Source of the DNA: CAYVKM01 sp964452045
GTDB taxonomy: Bacteria; Calditrichota; Calditrichia; RBG-13-44-9
Direction: 5' to 3'
Length of the DNA: 52,260 bases
NCBI GenBank assembly: GCA_964452045.1
Contig: CAYVKM010000018.1
Location: 1-52,260 of the forward strand
Shown: in pieces, positions 1-6,980 of the stretch
How positions within the stretch are numbered: the stretch's first letter is position 1
Layout: each line of letters begins with the position of its first letter
Translations under genes and position numbers: made by a program
Notes under the pieces: model-generated
What the model was told of the DNA's origin: nothing
Seen by the model: the letters and a program-made list of their open reading frames with translations, nothing else
The model's database searches: none

Positions 1-2
1 AT

Positions 3-671
3 ATGTTTGCCACTAAAGGCATCGAATATATTCTGGTTATTGGATTTCTGATACTTTTTGTAGCTTACTGGGTTTGGATGAACCGGTCTACCACTGCTCA
101 GGCAAGTAAGCTCGCCCGGCAACCAGTCACCAATCATGATTGGTTTCATTTACTGAAAGGAAGATACTATCATCAAGGACATAGTTGGGTTATGCCGGAG
201 AATCGGAATATTGTCCGCATCGGTATCGATGATTTTGCCCAAAAATTACTGGGGAAGCCATCGGCGATCATGTTACCGGATAAAGGAACCATTCTGGAAC
301 AGGGTAACAAGGGTTGGAAACTAAAATATGGTGATAAGAAAATCGACATGCTCTCCCCTGTTTCAGGCAAGGTCGTTAAAATCAATCAGGAAGCCCTGCA
401 GTCACCGAACTTGATAACCAAGGATCCATACGAACAAGGCTGGCTGATGGAAGTAGAGGTAGAAAATTTGAAACCAAACCTGTCCAATTTATTATCCGGA
501 CCGGTAGCAGTCGCCTGGTTGGAGAATGTAATTTTGAAACTGAGAGAAAAAATATCACCCCAACTGGGCCTAGTCATGCAGGATGGTGGTATACCGGTTT
601 CCGGCTTTGCCCGGGAAATATCACCCGAAAATTGGGAAGATATTGCCACAGATTTTTTATTAACTAAATGA
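3..671 (+). CDS. Membrane-anchored GcvH-like (lipoyl-domain fold) protein
   Basis: This 222-residue protein has one N-terminal membrane segment (about residues 7-26) followed by a glycine-cleavage H-protein-like domain (about 55-165). Recognisable H-protein landmarks are HSWV, the GIDDFAQ block, LSPVSGKVVKIN, and DPYEQGWL. Aligning by eye on the PVSG turn, the lysine that carries lipoate in true GcvH (ESVKA) is replaced by Asp, with Lys at the next position, so normal lipoylation is doubtful. No other glycine-cleavage gene is seen. The next gene on the same strand is a second GcvH-like protein, and an Hdr/hydrogenase operon lies 5 kb downstream. The ATG is the third base of the window; the hydrophobic helix directly after it suggests a genuine start, but its RBS is outside the window. 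The function is unknown; a carrier or scaffold for redox complexes is an inference. Confidence 0.75.
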   Translation: MFATKGIEYILVIGFLILFVAYWVWMNRSTTAQASKLARQPVTNHDWFHLLKGRYYHQGHSWVMPENRNIVRIGIDDFAQKLLGKPSAIMLPDKGTILEQGNKGWKLKYGDKKIDMLSPVSGKVVKINQEALQSPNLITKDPYEQGWLMEVEVENLKPNLSNLLSGPVAVAWLENVILKLREKISPQLGLVMQDGGIPVSGFAREISPENWEDIATDFLLTK

Positions 672-672
672 A

Positions 673-700
673 AACTGGCCACATATTTTTGTGGCCAGTT
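673..700. other. Perfect hairpin between the two GcvH-like genes
   Basis: AACTGGCCAC (673-682) and GTGGCCAGTT (691-700) form a perfect 10-bp stem with an 8-base loop, starting two bases after the stop of the first gene. There is no U tract after it on the plus strand, so it is not a standard intrinsic terminator there. It may be an RNA-processing or stability element that sets different levels of the two products. Confidence 0.5.
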
Positions 701-774
701 ATGGGAAGTCAAAATAAAAAGGATCCATGGAACTGTATCGAGAATAACGAATCAAAAAGCGAGATGGTGAAAAA

Positions 775-1563
775 ATGAGATCCAATTCAAATAAAGCAAA
801 CTTAAAATGCATCTGGATGTCTGCCGGAATTGTCAATTATAAACTATGCGATCATAATTTTGAATGCGAATCCTGTGAATTTGATAAAGTAATGCAGGGA
901 ATATTAGTGCATGAGAACAAAGATGACCCATCCCATCCGGAGTATCGGAAAAAGGAAGCAAGTCGGGAAGACGAAAAGATAAACAGCTGGATTCAGCAAT
1001 ATTTTTCTTCACTTTTTTCGGGGTGCAAATTCTACCTGGACCATTGTTATCAATCCAATTATTTCTGGTGCCAGAAGGAAAATGAGGACTCAATTCTGAT
1101 TGGTCTGGATAAATTGGTAGTCAAAACAATCTCTTCGGTGGACCGGATCATTTTACCTGAACAGGGAGACTCGTTCCATAAAGGACAATTGATGGCCTGG
1201 ATATTCCGCAAAGGAAAAACATTGCCACTTCACGCGCCAATCGGAGGGGAAATTTCAGAGATCAATCCTGAATTTACGGTAACGGGATTTGAGCACGTGA
1301 TTGAAGAAGATAAATATTTATTTAAGATGTCTAAAAAAGGAATCGGTCAGCAAATACAGAATAAATGTAATGAACTGGCCGGATTGCAATTCTACATCAA
1401 AAAAGTAAACTTGTTAAAAAATCTGCTTTGGGACAGCTTGCAGACTTCTATTCCGGCTAACATTGGTGAAACGCTGGCCGACGGGGGCCATATTCAGGTT
1501 GATTTGGAAAAAATAATCGGAACAGATAACTTCGAAAGGTTACTGAAACAAATATTTTCATAA
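775..1563 (+). CDS. GcvH-like protein with N-terminal four-cysteine module
   Basis: This 262-residue protein has two parts. The N terminus carries Cys12, Cys25, Cys31 and Cys34 in the pattern CIWMSAG...YKLCD...FECESC, which looks like a metal or Fe-S site. The C-terminal part (about 95-260) is GcvH-like, with GDSFHKGQLMAW and APIGGEI in place of the usual H-protein blocks. The canonical lipoyl lysine position is Gly, with Lys on both sides. There is no signal peptide or membrane segment, so it is probably cytoplasmic. The start is ATG with GGTGA five bases upstream. It lies 103 bp after the other GcvH-like gene and is probably co-expressed with it. It converges with the archaemetzincin gene, with only 10 bp between stops. 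I know this Cys module plus GcvH-like domain from anaerobe genomes but not its function. Confidence 0.7.
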   Translation: MRSNSNKANLKCIWMSAGIVNYKLCDHNFECESCEFDKVMQGILVHENKDDPSHPEYRKKEASREDEKINSWIQQYFSSLFSGCKFYLDHCYQSNYFWCQKENEDSILIGLDKLVVKTISSVDRIILPEQGDSFHKGQLMAWIFRKGKTLPLHAPIGGEISEINPEFTVTGFEHVIEEDKYLFKMSKKGIGQQIQNKCNELAGLQFYIKKVNLLKNLLWDSLQTSIPANIGETLADGGHIQVDLEKIIGTDNFERLLKQIFS

Positions 1564-1573
1564 ATTTTGTTAT

Positions 1574-2116
1574 TTACCCTTCCTCGCAGGTGACACCCAA
1601 TTTTCGCTGACAGGTGTAACAAAATCGATTTCTCTTCAAATCAATATTTTCCACATAGGTCGAGGAATTCATAACACATTCATAATCCGGGCAATGAATG
1701 AGACCAAAGGTATGACCTAATTCATGCAATATTTCTTTCATAGCCCGCTGGTAAAGTAGCTGGTCATCCGTCGGCAACCCGTAAAAATCATTATTTAAAC
1801 GGTAAGTCGAAACCAGGGCGCCTTTCCCACCTAACTGGGCCTCACCAAACAGAAAGGTTAGAATGGGAATAAAGATGTCAACATCGGTGACGCCAACAAT
1901 CTTCTCTCCATCTTCGGGTAAGAATTTCAAGAGCTGAGCCAGTAAAAGGGTTGAATGATATTGATTGCGATCCATTGAGTAAAAGAGTTTTAAATCAACA
2001 TTGATGACAAAATGTTCGAATGTGCAAGGCAGGCATCGACGCAGATCGGTGGTCAGATTTTTCCAGAAAGGGGGGAAATGACCGTTGATAAATGCAATAT
2101 ATATTTTTTCATCCAC
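1574..2116 (-). CDS. amzA: Archaemetzincin-type zinc metallopeptidase
   Basis: This 180-residue protein shows the archaemetzincin signature: HELGHTFGLIHC followed by PDYECVM and, further on, CYTCQRKLG. This gives the HExxHxxGxxH zinc site plus four cysteines expected to bind a second zinc. The length matches the family. The protease substrate is not known for bacterial members. The start is a GTG at 2116 that directly follows the TAA of the upstream response regulator (TAAGTG), with no ATG nearby in frame and a weak RBS, so it should be translated by coupling to that regulator. A peptidase cotranscribed with a two-component system is unusual context. No signal peptide is visible, so it is cytoplasmic. 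Confidence 0.85.
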   Translation of the reverse strand: MDEKIYIAFINGHFPPFWKNLTTDLRRCLPCTFEHFVINVDLKLFYSMDRNQYHSTLLLAQLLKFLPEDGEKIVGVTDVDIFIPILTFLFGEAQLGGKGALVSTYRLNNDFYGLPTDDQLLYQRAMKEILHELGHTFGLIHCPDYECVMNSSTYVENIDLKRNRFCYTCQRKLGVTCEEG

Positions 2117-3457
2117 TTAACGTTTAACACCATATTTTTTCATTTTGTTATATAAGGTCACGCGATCAATACCCAATAGATTCGCTGCTTTGGTTACATT
2201 ACCACCGGTTTCTTCCAAAATGCGTAGAATATGATCTTTCTCCAGATCGGATAACTTCACTTTACCGGAATTCGATTTTTCAGTTGTGTTTATATGAAGA
2301 GGCAGATCCTCGATGGTAATTTCCGGTCCCTTGCCAATGACCATTGCGCGTTCAATGGCATTTTCCAGTTCGCGCACATTTCCCGGCCAAGAATATTCCA
2401 GCATCATCTCCTGTACATTCGATGCAATTGATTTCTTTGGTTTGCCCATGGACCTGGCATATTTCTGGATAAAATGGCCGGCCAGCATAGTAATATCGCT
2501 TTTTCTTTTTCTTAACGGTGGCAGAAAAATAGAAAATACATTAATCCGGTAGTATAGATCCTCCCGGAATTTTTCTTCCTCAACTAATTTTTCCAGATTC
2601 TTATTGGTGGCACAAATAAGACGAAAATCAACTTGGATTTCATCCGATCCACCTAATCGGGTAAATCTTTTACCCTCGAGAACCCGCAATAAATCGATCT
2701 GCATTTTGAAAGAGATGTCACCAATCTCATCCAGGAAAAGTGTTCCGCCATTAGCCAATTCCAGTTTTCCTTTGCGCCGATATTGAGCGCCAGTAAAAGC
2801 ACCCTTCTCATGTCCGAAGAGTTCACTTTCCAATAGAGTTTCTGGTATAGCTCCACAGTTCACAGCCACAATTGGGAAATATCGCCGTTTACTCCGGCTA
2901 TGAATTGCCCGGGCAATCAGTTCTTTACCGGTACCACTCTCACCCCGGATAAGAACGGTAGAATCGGTTTCCGCCACGGTATCGACCATCTCGAAAACCC
3001 GTTTCATTTCTTCGCTCTGGCCAATGATATCATCCACACCGGAAAGCTCAGAAATTTTTTCCTTCAGCTGAACATTCTCCGTGGTCAATTCTTTCTGTTT
3101 CAGTGCATTTCTGATGAGCTGGGACAGGTCATCAGGATCGAATGGTTTGGTTACATAATCGAATGCACCTAATTTCAGTGCTTCAACCGCAGTATCCACC
3201 GAAGCATAAGCAGTCATGATGATGATAATGGCATCCTCATCAATCTCCTTAATCTTCTTCTGCAGGGTAATGCCATCCATACCAGGCATTTTAATATCCA
3301 GCAGGATCAGATCATAGGGGCCGGTATGCATTTTATTCAATGCATCTTCACCACTTTCTGCGGTTTCCACGGTAAAACCCTCCTCAAGAAACCATTCATT
3401 CAGAGATGTGCGCACAGACAACTCATCATCAACAATTAAAATTTTATACACTTTCAT
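2117..3457 (-). CDS. Sigma-54-dependent response regulator (NtrC family)
   Basis: The order is receiver domain (phospho-acceptor Asp54 in LLDIKMPG), AAA+ sigma-54 activator domain (Walker A GESGTGKE, GAFTGA loop intact, so it should contact sigma-54), and C-terminal Fis-type HTH (GGNVTKAANLLGIDRVTLYNK). The start is taken at ATG 3457, because GAAGGTG lies upstream at good spacing; a longer reading from 3484 would add nine residues before the conserved receiver start. The gene overlaps the heme kinase by 14 nt, so the two are partners. A sigma-54 promoter candidate lies at 5409-5423, upstream of the divergent hydrogenase/Hdr operon, which is the most likely target. Confidence 0.93.
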   Translation of the reverse strand: MKVYKILIVDDELSVRTSLNEWFLEEGFTVETAESGEDALNKMHTGPYDLILLDIKMPGMDGITLQKKIKEIDEDAIIIIMTAYASVDTAVEALKLGAFDYVTKPFDPDDLSQLIRNALKQKELTTENVQLKEKISELSGVDDIIGQSEEMKRVFEMVDTVAETDSTVLIRGESGTGKELIARAIHSRSKRRYFPIVAVNCGAIPETLLESELFGHEKGAFTGAQYRRKGKLELANGGTLFLDEIGDISFKMQIDLLRVLEGKRFTRLGGSDEIQVDFRLICATNKNLEKLVEEEKFREDLYYRINVFSIFLPPLRKRKSDITMLAGHFIQKYARSMGKPKKSIASNVQEMMLEYSWPGNVRELENAIERAMVIGKGPEITIEDLPLHINTTEKSNSGKVKLSDLEKDHILRILEETGGNVTKAANLLGIDRVTLYNKMKKYGVKR

Positions 3458-5108
3458 CTTTATCACCTTCTTTTCTTTCTTCAACTAACCCGGTTTGCTG
3501 CCGGGGTAATTCAATTATAAAGGTGCTGCCTTTACCTTTTTCCGATTCTACCCGGATTTTGCCTTGGTGACGCTGAATGATGCCATAAACCACCGGCAGC
3601 CCCAGACCAACTCCTTTTTTTTCCTCCTTGGTGGTAAAGAAGGGCTCGAAAATCTTATCCAACGTCTCTGAAGAAATTCCGATACCGGTATCGGCAATCA
3701 TTATTCTAATCCAGGAAGGTGTCTCCGGGATGTCTTCTACAGTGATATTTAAAGTTCCTCCTTCAGGCATGGCTTCCACCGCATTAACGAATAATGCGAT
3801 CAACGCCTGAACCAATTGTTCGGCGTCGCAAAACAGTTTTTTGGATTTTACCAAAATGTTTTTTTCAAATTCCACACCGGCTAATTGCATATGATGACTC
3901 AGGATTTCCAAACCACGATTAATGATCTCTTCAATATTAAATTCCTGGAAGTTTGCCGAAGTCTCCCTGGCAAAGGCAAGCAGGTTCCGGACAATATTTC
4001 CACAGCGCATAGACTCCGAGCTAATGAGTTCCAATTCATTAATAATTTTCTTTTGGTCTTCTTCCGAAGTACCGTTTTTCCGGATCCTTTTTTGAATCAA
4101 TTTTGAATAAGTAACAATTCCGGCGAGAGGATTATTTAACTCGTGAGCAACAGATGCCGCCATCTTACCGAGCGAAGCCATTTTCTCCACGTGAATCAGC
4201 CCCTTATGCATCTTCGCCAATTCATCGGTTTTTTCATCCACACGCTTTTCCAGTTTGTTGGACCAATCTTTTAATTCCTGATAAGCCTTTTTCAGATTCT
4301 CCGCCATATTATTAAATGAAAGTGCCAGCATACCCAGTTCATCTTTGCGCTTCATATCGATCCGGTAATCAAGATCACCAACAGCCAACCTTAATGTACC
4401 TGCCTGAAGTGTTTTAATTGGCCGGTAAATAATGATATAGACCATGATAGAAAATAATACCAGTGCCAATATGGTTAAGCCAAAGGAGAGGGAAATTGCA
4501 GCAACTCTGGTCCGAAAAACTGCCTGGTCCAGCTCATTGAGCGACATCCGGACATCGAGAACACCAAGAATTGTCTGTTCGGGACTATGAGCATGGCAGG
4601 CCTGGTTGCTGCATTCAGGCGCATTTCTGATGGGATTTATCATTCCCATAATCCGATAACCCTTGGGCCCTTCATATATTCTGGTTTTATCCTCGGTCTG
4701 CAGTGATTGTATAGGTTCATTAGCCGCATGACAGGCATAACAGGCTTCCGCCTTCATATCCACCACTGTACCGGTTTCTGATTCATGTGTAGAGAATGTA
4801 ATTTCACCTTTTTTATTATAAATCCGGATATCTTCTAGTCCCGGTTCATTACCAATAATCTTTATGGTATTAAAAAGCTCCTCCCGTTCATTTTTGAGCA
4901 TCAGTCGATAGAGGGCATTCTTAATAATATCACTGTTCCGATAAGCTCCCAATTCAATTGTATGCTCGTAGATTCGCTTTTGCATAGTTGAATAAAGAAC
5001 TACATAGAAGGCGAAAAATAAAAACATGATTGTTAAAAGGATCAGGAGGAGTTTAAAACTTAATGATCTTGTAAAGGCACCAATGTGTGATTTAGCTCTG
5101 ATACGCAT
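3444..5108 (-). CDS. Sensor histidine kinase with c-type heme periplasmic domain
   Basis: The 554-residue protein has TM1 (about 17-38), a periplasmic domain (39-200), TM2 (about 202-228), HAMP, a HisKA domain with phospho-acceptor His in AHELNNPLAG, and an HATPase domain (DTGIGI, GVGLGLPVV). The periplasmic domain holds CYACH (C123, C126, H127) and a CX4CH site (C166, C171, H172), so one or two covalent c-type hemes are likely. Family relatives are common in Geobacter and sulfate reducers, where such heme domains are thought to sense redox state or small gases. It is the first gene of the minus-strand group kinase-regulator-amzA and is divergent from hdrC. Confidence 0.9.
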   Translation of the reverse strand: MRIRAKSHIGAFTRSLSFKLLLILLTIMFLFFAFYVVLYSTMQKRIYEHTIELGAYRNSDIIKNALYRLMLKNEREELFNTIKIIGNEPGLEDIRIYNKKGEITFSTHESETGTVVDMKAEACYACHAANEPIQSLQTEDKTRIYEGPKGYRIMGMINPIRNAPECSNQACHAHSPEQTILGVLDVRMSLNELDQAVFRTRVAAISLSFGLTILALVLFSIMVYIIIYRPIKTLQAGTLRLAVGDLDYRIDMKRKDELGMLALSFNNMAENLKKAYQELKDWSNKLEKRVDEKTDELAKMHKGLIHVEKMASLGKMAASVAHELNNPLAGIVTYSKLIQKRIRKNGTSEEDQKKIINELELISSESMRCGNIVRNLLAFARETSANFQEFNIEEIINRGLEILSHHMQLAGVEFEKNILVKSKKLFCDAEQLVQALIALFVNAVEAMPEGGTLNITVEDIPETPSWIRIMIADTGIGISSETLDKIFEPFFTTKEEKKGVGLGLPVVYGIIQRHQGKIRVESEKGKGSTFIIELPRQQTGLVEERKEGDKDESV

Positions 5109-5472
5109 GATATTGTAAAATTTTTCTCTATCTAAGATATTATATAATGTTTAATTTCTCAACAATTAAGATTTTTTCTTTATTTTCACTAAAATATTTC
5201 CACTGAGGAGAAAATTTTTTTTAATAATTCCAATATAATTAACACTTATCATGATATGAGAGTTTACTTTTTACCCGCTTAACCGTATACTTTAGACACC
5301 CCTTTCAATAGTAAACTATTAGATGGTTTTTACACCTTTCTTCATAACCTCTAGTAATTATAGTAGTTTGTGATAAATAGTTCATTAAACCATGTTAACA
5401 AAAATTACGGGCATACAATTTGCCATTTTTGAGACCAATAAATGGTCAAAATACCCATTGGAGGGTTTTTTA
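5109..5472. other. Divergent intergenic region between heme kinase and hdrC
   Basis: This 364-bp AT-rich region separates the two divergent operons. It holds the sigma-54 promoter candidate near its right end and a 14-bp inverted repeat (AATAGT-AA-ACTATT, 5307-5320) about 115 bp upstream of the predicted start of transcription, a plausible distance for an activator site. An in-frame ATG at 5392 lies upstream of the promoter and is not taken as the hdrC start. Confidence 0.6.
5409..5424 (+). promoter_or_regulatory. Sigma-54 (-24/-12) promoter candidate for the hdr-mvh operon
   Basis: The sequence GGGCATACAATTTGC places GG (5410-5411) and GC (5422-5423) with exactly ten bases between them. Against the TGGCAC-N5-TTGC consensus the -24 half has two mismatches and the TTGC half is perfect. 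Transcription would start near 5435, leaving a leader of about 38 nt before ATG 5473. Two sigma-54 activators are encoded nearby. Confidence 0.65.
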
Positions 5473-6045
5473 ATGGAAGTACGAAGAAAAGTAAAATATG
5501 AGAATGAGCTGGATCATTCTTTTCCACAATGGATCTCAGATGTTCCGGGTGGGGAACATATCCGGGAATGTATTCAATGTGGCACCTGCAGCAGTATCTG
5601 CCCCATGAGTATTTATATGGATAATACACCACGGCGGCTGATTGCCATGGCGGATGCTGGATTTAAAGAAGAGGTCCTAAGTAGCTTTACGATCTGGTTG
5701 TGTTCCTCTTGCTATGCCTGTCTGGTCACTTGCCCCAAAAACATTAAAATTACTGATGTTATGTATGCATTTAAAAGAAGGGCTATCGAGGAGGGGATCT
5801 ATCCCAGCAAGAAATTTAGCATCCCAATTTTAGCCCGCCTTTTTACCAACACCATTCGGAAAAATGGGCGGATTACCGAGAGCTGGCTTGTGGTAAAACT
5901 TGCCATGAAAACGAGACTTTCCAGTCTGATTGCCATGATACCATTGGGAGCAAACCTGCTGAGAACTGGTCGAATGCGCTTCGATACTGAAAAAATTAAA
6001 AACCGTAAACAAATCCGGAAAATATTCAAAGCACTGGAGGCTTGA
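5473..6045 (+). CDS. hdrC: Heterodisulfide reductase-type subunit C (4Fe-4S)
   Basis: About 190 residues. Two classical [4Fe-4S] motifs, CIQCGTCSSICP and CSSCYACLVTCP, match HdrC, which passes electrons between HdrA and HdrB. The start is ATG 5473: GGAGGG lies seven bases upstream, while an upstream in-frame ATG (5392) precedes the likely promoter and adds a non-conserved extension. Its stop codon is two bases before the hdrB start. It has no membrane segment, so the complex should be soluble. It is the first gene of the operon. Confidence 0.9.
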   Translation: MEVRRKVKYENELDHSFPQWISDVPGGEHIRECIQCGTCSSICPMSIYMDNTPRRLIAMADAGFKEEVLSSFTIWLCSSCYACLVTCPKNIKITDVMYAFKRRAIEEGIYPSKKFSIPILARLFTNTIRKNGRITESWLVVKLAMKTRLSSLIAMIPLGANLLRTGRMRFDTEKIKNRKQIRKIFKALEA

Positions 6046-6047
6046 TC

Positions 6048-6941
6048 ATGAAAACCTACTCATATTATCCGGGATGTTCTGTTAAGGGAACGGCAAAACA
6101 ATACGAAGAATCTTTGCTGGCGGTTTTTGAGGCCCTGGACCTGAAATTACTGGAATTGCCCGACTGGAATTGTTGTGGTGCAACGATGTATATGTCTGTC
6201 GATGAAAACATGTCTTTTGCGGTTTCTGCCAGAAATTTAGCTATCGCTGAAGAAATCGGTTTCGATCTGGTTGCACCCTGTAGTGCCTGCTATCTGGTTT
6301 TATTAAAGACCATGAAGTATATAAAAGAATATCCAAAAATACGGGAAAAGGTAGATAAAGCGCTTACCGCTGCCGACCTGGTTTACCGGGGTACTGCCCG
6401 GGTACGGCATCCCCTGGAAGTCCTGCTCCATGATGTTGGATTTGAAAAAATCCAGAACCGGGTAAGGATTCCATTAAGATCTTTCAAAATTGCACCATAT
6501 TATGGATGCCAGATCGTTCGTCCCTATAAGGAATTTGATGATCCCAGTTTCCCCAATACGATGGACCAAATTTTCGAGTATCTCGGGGCGGAGGCAGTAG
6601 ATTATCCGGTGAAAACCAGATGTTGTGGTGGTTCCTTAACCGGTACCATCGAGGAAGTTGGTTTACGGATAAATTATATTTTACTTTCCGAAGCCCAACG
6701 TCGCGGCGCCAACTGCATCGTTACTGTCTGTCCACTTTGTCAATTCAACCTGGAAGCTTACCAGCGGAAAATTTTAAAGAAATATAATGATATCAAAGAA
6801 ATACCCATTCTTTATTTTACTCAGATTCTTGGTCTTGCATTTGGAATTCCGGCAAAGAAACTGGGAATAAAAAGATCCATCATCTTTCCAAAGGATCTGA
6901 TGAAAAGTATCGAAATACCGGAAATCCAGGCAAATGTTTAA
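6048..6941 (+). CDS. hdrB: Heterodisulfide reductase-type subunit B (CCG domains)
   Basis: The protein has two CCG modules: WNCCGATMY with PCSACY, and RCCGGSLTG with CPLCQFN. In the family these bind two noncubane [4Fe-4S] clusters at the disulfide-reducing site. The length of 297 residues is normal. The start is ATG 6048 with GGAGG nearby; a TTG six bases earlier is less likely. The true substrate in a bacterium without methanogenesis is unknown; a low-molecular-weight or protein disulfide is possible. Confidence 0.9.
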   Translation: MKTYSYYPGCSVKGTAKQYEESLLAVFEALDLKLLELPDWNCCGATMYMSVDENMSFAVSARNLAIAEEIGFDLVAPCSACYLVLLKTMKYIKEYPKIREKVDKALTAADLVYRGTARVRHPLEVLLHDVGFEKIQNRVRIPLRSFKIAPYYGCQIVRPYKEFDDPSFPNTMDQIFEYLGAEAVDYPVKTRCCGGSLTGTIEEVGLRINYILLSEAQRRGANCIVTVCPLCQFNLEAYQRKILKKYNDIKEIPILYFTQILGLAFGIPAKKLGIKRSIIFPKDLMKSIEIPEIQANV

Positions 6942-6980
6942 ACCGGGAATGTTCTATGAAAAACTTTCATGGAGATTAAT

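Noticed and set aside
673..700. Hairpin after the first GcvH-like gene as an intrinsic terminator
   Set aside because: No T run follows it on the plus strand, so it is listed only as a hairpin.
5392..5472. In-frame extension of hdrC from an ATG at 5392
   Set aside because: It lies upstream of the sigma-54 promoter candidate, lacks an RBS, and adds unconserved residues; ATG 5473 has GGAGGG at ideal spacing.
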